Source of the DNA: Cellulomonas shaoxiangyii
GTDB lineage: Bacteria; Actinomycetota; Actinomycetes; Actinomycetales; Cellulomonadaceae
NCBI RefSeq assembly: GCF_004798685.1
Contig: NZ_CP039291.1
Coordinates: 2,480,001-2,544,000, forward strand
Reading direction: 5' to 3'
DNA: 64,000 nt
Under the pieces are notes generated by a model. That model was not told the DNA's origin and did no database searches. It saw nothing but the letters and a program-made list of their open reading frames with translations. Shown here in pieces: positions 36,729 through 44,735 of the stretch (position 1 is the stretch's first letter; each line of letters starts with the position of its first letter). The position numbers and the translations under genes are program-made.

Positions 36729-38449
36729 GTCAGCCCCTTGAGGACGGCGAGCCGCAGCCGCAGGCGCGAGGACGCGTCGGCGGCGAGGTCGGGATCGGCG
36801 AGCGCCGCGTCGGCGCCGGCGCGCTCGACGTCCACCTGGGCCCGGGCCCGGCGCACGAGGTCGGCGCGGAGGTCCTCGACGAGGGCGTCCGCGGCGTCGG
36901 GCACCAGCGTGCGCAGCGCCTCGTGGGCCTCGTCGAGCCCGGCCGCCGCGGCGAGCGCGAGCGCCGCCAGCCCGTCCTCCCCCACCGCGCGCGTGACGTC
37001 GCGCCGGCGGGCCGCGACGGCGTCGTCCGGCGCGGCGGCGGCCAGCGCCGCCCGGGCGGCACGGGACCCTTCCGCGGTCCAGGCGCGCGCGGCGCGTTCG
37101 GCCGCGGCGACGCGGGCCTGGTCGCCGGCCCCCCAGCGCACGACCAGCGACGGCCCGCCCGCCGGCGCGCCCGGGCCCGTGAGGGTCGCCCGCAGGGAGT
37201 CCTCCGCGCGGCCCCCGACGGCGACGAGCACGGCGGCCGCCGACTCGGTCAGCTCGCCGAGCAAGGGCTCGACCGCCACCGCCCGGGTGCGCGCGAGGCG
37301 CGCACCACCGCGGACCCGGCCCGAGCGGCGCACGAGCCTCGCGAACGGCCCGCCCCGCGCGGTCAGCTCCGCCCACCGCGCGCGGACGGCACCGTCGGCG
37401 ACCGCACCGGCGCGGACGGTCGCCTCCGCCTCGCTGCGCGGGCCGTCGACGGCGTCGTCGAGGGCGCGCGCGATGCCGGCCGCCGCGTCCGCCTGGTCCT
37501 GCACGGCGTCGGCCAGCTCGTCGACCCACGGGCGCAGCGCCGCGAGCGCCCCGCGCAGCGTGCGGCCGACGACCGTGCGCGCGCGGTCCGGCCCCGCCAG
37601 CATCGTCAGCCAGCGCAGCACGGGCGCCACGACGCGCTGCTCGAGCAGCCCCTCGTGCGGCCCGACGTCGGGGATGACGAACAGCGGGGAGCCGGCCAGG
37701 CCGTGCGCGCGGAGCCGGTCCAGCAGGTCGCCGCGCACCGTCGGCAGGCTCGCCGGGGGCACGCGGTTGAGGACCATCGCGATCGACGTCGAGCGCTCCA
37801 CGGCCGCCTCGAGCACGCGCCACGGCAGGGCGTCCCCGTACCGGGCGGCGGTCGTGACGAAGAGCCAGAGGTCGGCGGCCTCCAGGAGGCGGTGCGCCGA
37901 CTCGCGGTTGGACTCCAGCACCGAGTCGAGGTCGGGCGCGTCCAGCAGGGCGATGCCGCGCGGCACGGAGTCGGCGGCGACGGCCTCGACGCTGTCGAGC
38001 ACCGGGTGGTGCGACAGCAGGTCGGCGTCGAGCGGGTGGTGCACGAGGACCGGCTCGCGTGTCGTCGGCCGCAGGACGCCGGCGGCGCTCACCTCGCGCC
38101 CCACGAGGGAGTTGACGAGCGTCGACTTGCCGGCGCCGGTCGAGCCGGCGACGACCACGACCGCCGGTGCGGACAGCTCGGTGAGCCGTGGCACGAGGTG
38201 CTCGCCGAGCTGGTCGACCAGCCGTGCCCGCGACGCCCGCGCCTGCTCGATGCCGTCGAGCTCCAGCGGGAACGACGTCGCCTCGACGTCCCGCCGCAGG
38301 TCACGCACCGCGTCGAGCAGGGACGTCTGTGCCAGCGGACGCACGAGGACGTCGGCGGCCGCGCTCGCGCCGGCCGCGGGCACGCCTGCGTGGCGCCCCG
38401 GCGTGGGCGCGGACGTCCGGGCTGGCACGAAGCCGGGCTGGGCGCTCAC
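36725..38449 (-). CDS. Dynamin-like GTPase, module 2 first gene (A2)
   Basis: 574 residues. G1 AGSTGAGKST at residues 101-110, RPTTREPVLVHHPLD, G3 LLDAPDLDS; the G4 site reads MVLNRVP and lacks the guanine-specifying Asp. The core LVNSL, GVLRPTTR, VLVHHPLD, DLWLFVTTAARYGDALPW is shared with A1. Unlike A1, no clear membrane segment was found in the C-terminal half, which is Ala/Arg-rich and helical. First gene of the minus-strand run; GTG start with AGGGAGG farther upstream. Confidence 0.82.
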   Translation of the reverse strand: MSAQPGFVPARTSAPTPGRHAGVPAAGASAAADVLVRPLAQTSLLDAVRDLRRDVEATSFPLELDGIEQARASRARLVDQLGEHLVPRLTELSAPAVVVVAGSTGAGKSTLVNSLVGREVSAAGVLRPTTREPVLVHHPLDADLLSHHPVLDSVEAVAADSVPRGIALLDAPDLDSVLESNRESAHRLLEAADLWLFVTTAARYGDALPWRVLEAAVERSTSIAMVLNRVPPASLPTVRGDLLDRLRAHGLAGSPLFVIPDVGPHEGLLEQRVVAPVLRWLTMLAGPDRARTVVGRTLRGALAALRPWVDELADAVQDQADAAAGIARALDDAVDGPRSEAEATVRAGAVADGAVRARWAELTARGGPFARLVRRSGRVRGGARLARTRAVAVEPLLGELTESAAAVLVAVGGRAEDSLRATLTGPGAPAGGPSLVVRWGAGDQARVAAAERAARAWTAEGSRAARAALAAAAPDDAVAARRRDVTRAVGEDGLAALALAAAAGLDEAHEALRTLVPDAADALVEDLRADLVRRARAQVDVERAGADAALADPDLAADASSRLRLRLAVLKGLT

Positions 38450-38584
38450 GCGCCCATTGTCGCCTCCCTGCGATGACCAGGCCAAACGCGGCACGCGGGT
38501 GACGTGCCACGAGTCCGTCCCGGTCGACCCGCCGGGCCGCTCCCCGGGGCGGGCGCAGGTGGCGCCACTAGGCTGGCCGGGTCC

Positions 38585-38660
38585 GCCCCCGTAGCTCAAC
38601 GGATAGAGCAACGGCCTTCTAATCCGTCGGTTGCAGGTTCGAGTCCTGCCGGGGGCGCCA
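38585..38660 (+). tRNA. tRNA-Arg (anticodon TCT)
   Basis: 76-base cloverleaf: acceptor GCCCCCG paired with CGGGGGC, D-loop AGCTCAACGGATAGAGC, anticodon loop CTTCTAA, T-loop GTTCGAGTC, and an encoded CCA end at 38658-38660. Confidence 0.96.
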
Positions 38661-38891
38661 CTCCCCTTCCGTGCGCACCCGCGCGGCGCCGCGCGGGACC
38701 GCGCCCCGGGGCCGGGCGCGCCACGCGTGCCGACGAGAACCCGCCCCGGGCCCCGATCCCCCTGCCGCCGCCGGCCGGCCGGACAAATGCGGTGACACGG
38801 TGCGTCGGCGCTGGTGGGATGGCTCCACCGACCCATCGAGCGACCACCCCGTGACCCGGGGTGCGCCGCCGCACGCCCAGGAGGCACCACC

Positions 38892-39086
38892 ATGCACCCG
38901 CTCAGCACCTACGACGTCGTCCGCTCCGACCACCGGCTGCGGCTCACCGCGTCGGCGAGGCTCCGTACCCGCGCGCAGCGCCGCGCGTCACGCCGGACGG
39001 ACGCCTCCGGTCGCCCGCCCGAACGGCCGCAGTCCCGCCCGGTGCCCGTGCCGGTGCACGCGCACGGCTGGACGCTGACGTCCTGA
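38892..39086 (+). CDS. Small basic hypothetical protein
   Basis: 64 residues beginning HPLSTYDVVRSDHRLRL, very Arg-rich with a Pro/Val tail. ATG with a good AGGAGG 8 bases upstream, which is the main support for coding. No domain recognised; similar short basic proteins beside tRNA genes are common in actinobacteria but uncharacterised. Confidence 0.5.
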   Translation: MHPLSTYDVVRSDHRLRLTASARLRTRAQRRASRRTDASGRPPERPQSRPVPVPVHAHGWTLTS

Positions 39087-39287
39087 CCGCCGCCGTGCAC
39101 CTGACGGCCACGACACCAGCGCCCCACCGAACCAGCGCCCCACCGAACCGGCCCGACGGCCCCTGCTCCCGCTCTCCCGGGACGGGGGCCGTCGTCGTGC
39201 GGGCGCCCACCAGGGCCGGCAGACGCCCTGCGCGCGCCGCGCGATCACCCGTCCACGCGGGCTGCCCGGCCACCCGGCCGTGCCACC

Positions 39288-39380
39288 ATGGCGCCCATGA
39301 GCCCGTCCGCCCGCCGTCGCGACGCCACGTCAGCGGGCACGCCGGACGAGCCGGCCGGTCGGACGACGGGGCGCGTCTGA
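39288..39380 (+). CDS. Possible 30-residue leader ORF
   Basis: Short open frame (MAPMSPSARRRDATSAG...) whose TGA overlaps the ATG of the next ORF by one base (TGATG). It has no convincing ribosome site of its own. Listed because the coupling would explain translation of the downstream membrane protein. Confidence 0.25.
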   Translation: MAPMSPSARRRDATSAGTPDEPAGRTTGRV

Positions 39381-39679
39381 TGGGTCGGCACGCCGGCGGC
39401 GCCCAGCCGACCCCGCCGTGGCCCCGCCGCCTCGGCGCGGCCGCCCTGCGCTGGGGTGGTCGCCTCCTGCTCGGGGTCGTGGCGGCCGGGGTCGTCCTGC
39501 TCGCCCTGCGCTGGACCGGCGTCACCGGGACCTCGGCGCGCGCACTGGCCGCGGCCGCCGGCCTGCTCGTCGTCGTCGCCGCGGCCCTCGCCGCGACCGT
39601 TCCGCCGGCCGCCGCTCCCCCGACCCGCCCCGACTCCATCGACGGCCCGGCGCACGGTCCAGGGTCGCGCGGTCGCTGA
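39380..39679 (+). CDS. Small hypothetical membrane protein
   Basis: 99 residues with two membrane helices (about residues 29-47, LLLGVVAAGVVLLAL, and 58-76, ALAAAAGLLVVVAAALAA) and a Pro-rich C-terminus. The ATG has no Shine-Dalgarno site; translation would depend on the preceding short ORF. No known family. Lies just before orn. Confidence 0.45.
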   Translation: MGRHAGGAQPTPPWPRRLGAAALRWGGRLLLGVVAAGVVLLALRWTGVTGTSARALAAAAGLLVVVAAALAATVPPAAAPPTRPDSIDGPAHGPGSRGR

Positions 39680-39690
39680 CGCGGCAGCCC

Positions 39691-39696
39691 TACGCT
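39691..39696 (+). promoter_or_regulatory. -10 hexamer TACGCT, orn
   Basis: TACGCT ends 7 bases before the orn GTG at 39704, with no ribosome site between them; leaderless transcript likely. Confidence 0.55.
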
Positions 39697-39703
39697 GTCG
39701 GGC

Positions 39704-40411
39704 GTGAGTACCGCAGGGACGTCCCCGAGCAGCGACCGCGCCGACACCGCGTCGCCCACCGCACCGGCGCCGGCCGGCAGCCAGAGCAGCAACGACCGCA
39801 TCGTGTGGGTCGACTGCGAGATGACCGGCCTCGACCTCGAGCACGACGCGCTCGTCGAGGTCGCCGCCGTCGTCACCGACTCCGAGCTGCGGGTCCTCGG
39901 CGACGGCGTCGACGTCGTCATCGCGCCCCCGCCCGCGGCCCTGGAGCAGATGGGCGAGTTCGTCCGCAGCATGCACACGACGTCCGGGCTGCTCCCGGCG
40001 CTCGAGCACGGCGTGACGCTCGAGGAGGCGCAGGAGCAGGTCCTCGCGTACGTGCGGCAGTGGGTGCCCGAGCCGGGCAAGGCACCGCTCGCGGGCAACT
40101 CGGTGGGCACCGACAAGACGTTCCTCGACCGTGACATGCCCGAGCTGGTGGGCCACCTGCACTACCGGGTCGTCGACGTGTCCTCGATCAAGGAGCTGGC
40201 CCGCCGCTGGTACCCGCGCGTGTACTTCGCGGCGCCGGAGAAGAACGGGGGCCACCGTGCCCTCGCCGACATCCTCGAGAGCATCGACGAGCTGCGGTAC
40301 TACCGCGCGGCGCTGATGCCGGCGGGCGCGGGGCCGGACTCGGCGACCGCCCGCCGCGCGGCCGCCGAGGTCGTCGCGACGAGCGTCAAGCGGGGCGTCC
40401 TCGCCGAGTGA
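39704..40411 (+). CDS. orn: Oligoribonuclease
   Basis: 235-residue DEDDh exonuclease that degrades 2-5 nt RNA and pGpG. Catalytic residues visible: Asp37 and Glu39 in WVDCEMTGLD, Asp in the GNSVGTDKTFLDRDMPEL region, and His/Asp in NGGHRALADILESI. A Ser/Pro/Ala-rich N-terminal extension of about 30 residues and a C-terminal extension flank the normal 180-residue domain. Followed by an 11-bp hairpin. Confidence 0.95.
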   Translation: MSTAGTSPSSDRADTASPTAPAPAGSQSSNDRIVWVDCEMTGLDLEHDALVEVAAVVTDSELRVLGDGVDVVIAPPPAALEQMGEFVRSMHTTSGLLPALEHGVTLEEAQEQVLAYVRQWVPEPGKAPLAGNSVGTDKTFLDRDMPELVGHLHYRVVDVSSIKELARRWYPRVYFAAPEKNGGHRALADILESIDELRYYRAALMPAGAGPDSATARRAAAEVVATSVKRGVLAE

Positions 40412-40420
40412 GTCCGGGAG

Positions 40421-40454
40421 GTCGGTGCCCGCGGAGCGATCCACGGGCACCGAC
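40421..40454. terminator. 11-bp hairpin after orn
   Basis: GTCGGTGCCCG (40421-40431) pairs perfectly with 40444-40454. No T tract. The following 60 bases repeat GACGACGC-like units. Confidence 0.6.
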
Positions 40455-40514
40455 GTCCTGCGACGACGCGTCCTGCGACGACGCATGCCCGGAACGACGC
40501 GTCCCGGGAACGAC

Positions 40515-40545
40515 GCAGGGCGCCGGCCTGAGGCCGACGCCCTGC
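40515..40545. terminator. Hairpin downstream of tRNA-His
   Basis: GCAGGGCG (40515-40522) pairs with CGCCCTGC (40538-40545), with an inner CGGCCT/AGGCCG stem. It begins 5 bases beyond the 3' end of the minus-strand tRNA. Confidence 0.65.
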
Positions 40546-40550
40546 GAGAG

Positions 40551-40625
40551 GGTGGCTAACGGGACTTGAACCCGCGACCCCCTGGACCACAACCAGGTGC
40601 TCTACCAGGCTGAGCTATAGCCACC
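40551..40625 (-). tRNA. tRNA-His (anticodon GTG)
   Basis: Acceptor GTGGCTA paired with TAGCCAC, anticodon loop TTGTGGT, and the His-specific extra G(-1):C73 pair (40625 and 40551). CCA is not encoded. Confidence 0.95.
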
Positions 40626-40741
40626 ACGTCGGGCACGCGAACGCGCCCCGGCCCGCCGCTGACGCGGTGGGCCGTCAGAAAGTGTAGCGGAGCAGAACCG
40701 GCCTCCGGACACGCCCGGCCCACCGCCCACCGTGGGCGCCG

Positions 40742-41665
40742 TCACAGCCGCGCCGCGACCGCCTCCGCGAAGCGCTCCACGGCACCCTCCGCCTGGTCGA
40801 AGAACAGCGACGGCTCCGTGAGCTCGACCTCCAGCACCACGGGCTCTCCCGCGTCGTCGGGGATGAGGTCGACGCGCGTGTAGAGCAGCGGTGCCCGGTC
40901 CGGGAAGATCTCCGCGATCGCGGCGACGGCCCGGTCGGCCAGCGCACGCTCGGCGTCCGTGGCGTCCCGCGGCGTCATGGCCTCGTCGCGGTACAGCACG
41001 CCCTCGGCGTCGGCCGCCCGGTACGGCCCCTCGAGGAGCGGCCCCTTGCGGACCGAGTGGCTGAACTCCCCGTCGACGTACACCAGCGCGGTCTCACCCT
41101 CGGTGTCGACCCGGGTGAGGTAGCGCTGCAGCATCACGTGCCGGCCCACGGCGAGCAGGTTCTTGGCGTGCGTGATGGCGAGCGAGCGGGACGGCGTGAC
41201 GCCCGCGTCGTAGCGCCCCGTGTCGCGCGAGCCCGCACTGACCGTGGGCTTGATGACGAAGTCGCCGAACGCGGGGAACCGCGTGTGGATCGCCCGCGAG
41301 TTGAGCTGCCGCTCGGGGTCGAGCCAGATGGTCGGCACGATCGGGATGCCGCGCTGCTCGAGGTCGCGCAGGTACGTCTTGTCGATGTTCCACGCCACCA
41401 CGTCGGACGGGTTGATCAGCGTGGACGTGCGCTCGACGCGCCGCGTCCACTCGATGAACTGCGCGGGGCGGTCCGTGTAGTCCCACGTCGAGCGGATGAG
41501 CACGTGCGGGTAGGCCCCCCAGTCGACGGTCGGGTCGTCCCAGACGACGACGTCCGACGGCACGCCCCGCGCGCTCAGCGCGGCGCGCAGCGTGTGGTCG
41601 TCCGCGTCCAGCTTGGGCAGCTCGGCACAGGTCGCCAGGGCCAGGCGTGCGGTGGGTTCGCTCAC
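40742..41665 (-). CDS. ATP-grasp domain ligase
   Basis: 307-residue ATP-grasp protein. Nucleotide-binding FVIKPTVSAGSRDTGRY, and the metal-binding strand VVLEVELTEPSLFF near the C-terminus. Such enzymes join a carboxylate to an amine or thiol through an acyl-phosphate; the family member here is often called glutathione-synthetase-like, but the substrate is unknown and the organism probably makes mycothiol instead. GTG start, 7 bases after TACAGT, so probably leaderless. Confidence 0.85.
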   Translation of the reverse strand: MSEPTARLALATCAELPKLDADDHTLRAALSARGVPSDVVVWDDPTVDWGAYPHVLIRSTWDYTDRPAQFIEWTRRVERTSTLINPSDVVAWNIDKTYLRDLEQRGIPIVPTIWLDPERQLNSRAIHTRFPAFGDFVIKPTVSAGSRDTGRYDAGVTPSRSLAITHAKNLLAVGRHVMLQRYLTRVDTEGETALVYVDGEFSHSVRKGPLLEGPYRAADAEGVLYRDEAMTPRDATDAERALADRAVAAIAEIFPDRAPLLYTRVDLIPDDAGEPVVLEVELTEPSLFFDQAEGAVERFAEAVAARL

Positions 41666-41672
41666 GAGGGGC

Positions 41673-41678
41673 ACTGTA
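41673..41678 (-). promoter_or_regulatory. -10 hexamer TACAGT, ATP-grasp gene
   Basis: TACAGT on the minus strand lies 7 bases before the GTG start at 41665. Confidence 0.55.
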
Positions 41679-41732
41679 CCCAGGGCGTGTGACACCGTGG
41701 CGCGGCGACGCCCGCGGCGGCGTGCTCGGCGC

Positions 41733-42836
41733 TCAGCCCGTACCCGCGGCGTCGTCCGTGAGGCGGTGCAGCGCACGGACGACCGACTGGGCGGTGACCG
41801 TCCCCACCACGACCCCGTCGTCGACGACCGGCACGGCCGTGAGCGCCGTCCCACGGGCGTCCACCGCGCGCGTCAGCACCGTGACCACGTCCCCCAGCTC
41901 CGCGCCGAGCCGGACCGCGTCCGCGCCCAGCCGGACCCCGTCCGCGGTCGGCGCCGCACGGCCGCGCGTGCCCGGCCCGCCCTCGCGGCCGTCGTCCGGG
42001 ACGGGCTCGAGGTCCGCCCGCTCGAGGCGGCCGAGGGCGAGCAGCCGCGCGACGCGCCCGCGCCCCACCAGGTCCGCCACGGCCGCGGACGCGGGCCGCG
42101 CCACGACCTCGAGCGGGGGTGCCACCTGCTCGACGTGGGCGCCGGCGCCCAGCACCACGACGCGGTCCGCCATCCGCACGGCCTCGTCGATGTCGTGGGT
42201 CACCATCATCACGGTCGTGCCGAGCTCGCGCTGCAGGCGCAGGAACTCGGTCTGCAGCCGCGCCCGGCCCACGGGGTCGACGGCGCCGAACGGCTCGTCC
42301 ATGAGCAGCACGGGCGGGTCGGCCGCGAGCGCCCGCGCCACGCCGACGCGCTGCCGCTCGCCGCCCGACAGCTCGTGGGGCCAGCGGCGTGCGTACCGGT
42401 CCGGCGCCAGCCCGACGAGCTCCAGCAGCTCGTCGACGCGCCGGCGCGTGCGCCCGCGGTCCCAGCCGAGGAGCCCGGGCACGGTGGCGACGTTCTGCGC
42501 GACGGTGCGGTGGGGGAACAGCCCGACGTGCTGGATGACGTAGCCGATGCGGCGCCGCAGCCGGACCGGGTCGGCCCGCGTCACGTCCTCCTCGCCCAGG
42601 AGGATGCGGCCCGACGTCGGCTCGACGAGCCGGTTCGCCATGCGCAGGGTGGTCGACTTGCCGCAGCCCGACGGCCCCACGAGGACGAGCATCTCGTGCT
42701 CGCCGACCGCGAGGGAGAGGTTGTCGACCGCCACCGAGCCGGCGTACTCCTTGCGGACCGCCTCGAACGTGATGGCCGGCGCCGAGCCGGGCGCCGGCGG
42801 CACGGGCACGGCCCCGCCGCCCTCGGTATCCGTCAC
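41733..42836 (-). CDS. OpuC-type glycine betaine/osmoprotectant ABC transporter ATPase
   Basis: 367-residue ATPase: Walker A GPSGCGKST, Q-loop YVIQHVGLFPH (QHVGLFPH is typical of OpuCA), signature LSGGERQRVGVARAL, Walker B PVLLMDEPFGAVD and H-loop TVMMVTHD. The C-terminal region carries a CBS-like repeat (TALTAVPVVDDGVVVGTVTAQSVV), the ionic-strength sensor in OpuA-type ATPases. Divergently transcribed from its permease genes, with a mirrored leaderless start: GTG 8 bases after TAGCGT. Confidence 0.93.
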   Translation of the reverse strand: MTDTEGGGAVPVPPAPGSAPAITFEAVRKEYAGSVAVDNLSLAVGEHEMLVLVGPSGCGKSTTLRMANRLVEPTSGRILLGEEDVTRADPVRLRRRIGYVIQHVGLFPHRTVAQNVATVPGLLGWDRGRTRRRVDELLELVGLAPDRYARRWPHELSGGERQRVGVARALAADPPVLLMDEPFGAVDPVGRARLQTEFLRLQRELGTTVMMVTHDIDEAVRMADRVVVLGAGAHVEQVAPPLEVVARPASAAVADLVGRGRVARLLALGRLERADLEPVPDDGREGGPGTRGRAAPTADGVRLGADAVRLGAELGDVVTVLTRAVDARGTALTAVPVVDDGVVVGTVTAQSVVRALHRLTDDAAGTG

Positions 42837-42844
42837 GGCGAAGG

Positions 42845-42850
42845 ACGCTA
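42845..42850 (-). promoter_or_regulatory. -10 hexamer TAGCGT, OpuC ATPase gene
   Basis: CAGTAGCGTC-like element (here CCAGTAGCGTC) on the minus strand; TAGCGT ends 8 bases before the GTG at 42836. The same CAGTAGCGTC occurs at the divergent permease start. Confidence 0.6.
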
Positions 42851-42991
42851 CTGGTGCCCTCCGACAGCCGCGAACGGACGTCGGCCGCAGCGGCCGGTGC
42901 ACCGCGAGGACGGTGCGGCGGCACGGCCCCGCCGCGCGCCGCCGGGAGGGCGCCGGAGGATGGCCCGGGGGCGCGTGTCGGACCCTCCCAG

Positions 42992-42997
42992 TAGCGT
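42992..42997 (+). promoter_or_regulatory. -10 hexamer TAGCGT, first OpuC permease gene
   Basis: TAGCGT within CAGTAGCGTC ends 6 bases before the GTG at 43004; no ribosome site. Mirrors the divergent ATPase promoter. Confidence 0.6.
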
Positions 42998-43003
42998 CGT
43001 CGC

Positions 43004-43789
43004 GTGTCCCCCGGCCCGGTCGCCACCGCCGTCGCCAACCCGTGGTTCTCGTGGACGTACCTCGAACGCAACGGGCAGGACGTGCTGCGCCATCTGGAGC
43101 AGCACGCCGCCCTGACGGCGCAGGCCGTGCTCCTCGCGCTCGCCGTCGCCCTCCCCCTGGCGGCCCTCGCCCACGTGCGGCCGCGCCTGGCGGGCGTCGT
43201 GCTCGCGGGCACGGGCGTCCTGTACACCGTCCCGTCCCTGGCGCTGTTCGCCGTCCTCGCGCCGTACACCGGCATCGGCCGCAGGACCGTGCTCATCGGG
43301 CTCGTGGTCTACGCGCTGCTCGTGCTCGTGCGCAACGTGCTCGTCGGCCTGCAGGGTGTCGACCCCGCGGTGCGAGACGCGGCGCGCGGCATGGGCTACG
43401 GGCGGGTGCGCATGCTGCTCGCGGTCGAGCTCCCGCAGGCGGTGCCGGCGGTGGTCACGGGCCTGCGGCTGGCGACGGTCAGCACCGTCGCGCTCGTGAC
43501 CGTCGGCGTCGTGGTGGGCTACGGCGGCCTGGGTCAGCTGATGTTCCGCGGCTTCCGCAGCAACTACCGGGCCGAGGTCGTCACCGCGACCGTGCTGTGC
43601 CTGCTGCTGGCGCTGGTCGCCGACCTGCTGCTCGCGACGCTGGGGCGCCTGCTCACACCGTGGCACCGGTCGTCGCGCCGGGGGCGCGGCGCGTCCCCGG
43701 ACGCGTCGGGGCCGACGGCACCCGGGCCGGCGGCCGCGGCCGCCCCGGCCCGTCGGGTGCCCGGAGAGGAGGCGGCGTGGACGTCCTGA
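43004..43789 (+). CDS. OpuC-type osmoprotectant ABC transporter permease 1
   Basis: 261-residue inner-membrane permease with about five to six helices. The ATPase-contact EAA loop is VRDAARGMGYGRVRMLLAVELPQAVP. The N-terminal WFSWTYLERNGQDVLRHLEQH is typical of OpuCB. Its 3' end overlaps the next permease gene by 13 bases, so the two are coupled. Confidence 0.92.
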   Translation: MSPGPVATAVANPWFSWTYLERNGQDVLRHLEQHAALTAQAVLLALAVALPLAALAHVRPRLAGVVLAGTGVLYTVPSLALFAVLAPYTGIGRRTVLIGLVVYALLVLVRNVLVGLQGVDPAVRDAARGMGYGRVRMLLAVELPQAVPAVVTGLRLATVSTVALVTVGVVVGYGGLGQLMFRGFRSNYRAEVVTATVLCLLLALVADLLLATLGRLLTPWHRSSRRGRGASPDASGPTAPGPAAAAAPARRVPGEEAAWTS

Positions 43790-44562
43790 CCGAGGCCGTG
43801 CGCTGGCTGAACGACCCCCTGAACTGGACGGGGCGCCGCGGCGTGCTGGCGCTGACGGTCGACCACCTGCAGGTGTCGGCCGTCGCGGTGCTGATCGCGC
43901 TCGTCGTCGCGCTGCCGGTGGGGCTGTGGCTGGGTCACCGCGGGCGCGGTGCGACCGTCGGCGTCGTGGTGGCCAACACGACGCGGGCCCTGCCGACGCT
44001 CGCGCTGCTCATGCTGCTGGCGGCCAGCGGGTTCTTCGGGAACACCGCCACGGCCGTCGCGTGCGCCGTGTTCGCGGTCCCGCCGATCCTCGCGAACGCG
44101 GTCACCGGCGTCGCGGGCGTGGAGCCGGAGGTGCGCGACGCCGCCCGCGGCATCGGCATGTCCGCCGCGCGGGTGCTGTGGTCCGTCGAGATCCCGAACG
44201 CCGTCCCCCTGGTCGCGGCGGGGATCCGCACCGGGGCCGTGCAGGTGCTCGCGACGGTCCCGCTCGCGGCCCTCGTCGGCGGCACGAGCCTGGGCACCGT
44301 GGTCGTCACGGGCTTCGGCACCCAGCAGTACGGCCAGGCGCTCGCCGGAGGGCTGCTCGTGGCCGGGCTGTGCCTGCTCGTCGAGGCGCTCCTCGCGCTG
44401 GCGCAGCGCGCCGTCACGCCGGCGGGCCTGCGCGCCCGTGAGCGCGCCGGACGCGGTCAGCCGGCCCGCCGCCCCGGCCGCCGCCTCGCACACCGCCCGC
44501 GAGCCGCCGCGCTTGCCGGGGGCGCGGGCAGCGGGTCGAATGGGGACGATCACGCGCGGTGA
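43777..44562 (+). CDS. OpuC-type osmoprotectant ABC transporter permease 2
   Basis: 261-residue permease; EAA loop VRDAARGIGMSAARVLWSVEIPNAVP. N-terminal WLNDPLNWTGRRGV matches the OpuCD subtype. The last 45 residues are an Arg/Pro/Gly-rich tail not seen in shorter homologues. GTG start with GGAGAGGA 8 bases upstream, inside the end of permease 1. Followed after about 170 bases by the binding protein. Confidence 0.92.
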   Translation: MDVLTEAVRWLNDPLNWTGRRGVLALTVDHLQVSAVAVLIALVVALPVGLWLGHRGRGATVGVVVANTTRALPTLALLMLLAASGFFGNTATAVACAVFAVPPILANAVTGVAGVEPEVRDAARGIGMSAARVLWSVEIPNAVPLVAAGIRTGAVQVLATVPLAALVGGTSLGTVVVTGFGTQQYGQALAGGLLVAGLCLLVEALLALAQRAVTPAGLRARERAGRGQPARRPGRRLAHRPRAAALAGGAGSGSNGDDHAR

Positions 44563-44735
44563 GGCGCCGTGCGCGCCCGACCCGCCCGCAGGGCCGTCCG
44601 CGACGGCCGCCGTTCCCGAACGCCTGCGGCCCACCCGACCTGCGACCCCGGGGCCACCGCCCCGCTCGACGCCGACACACACGCCCACCCGCCGACCCGA
44701 CGACCGGGCGGACGCCCTACCGACAGGAGCACCTC

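Noticed and set aside
38585..38660. tRNA-Arg as a possible integration site for a genomic island
   Set aside because: No duplicated 3' tRNA end and no integrase gene were found within the window, and downstream genes are core functions.
40455..40514. GACGACGC-like repeats after orn, considered as a CRISPR or attachment site
   Set aside because: Units are short (about 7 bp), irregular and without spacers; no integrase nearby.
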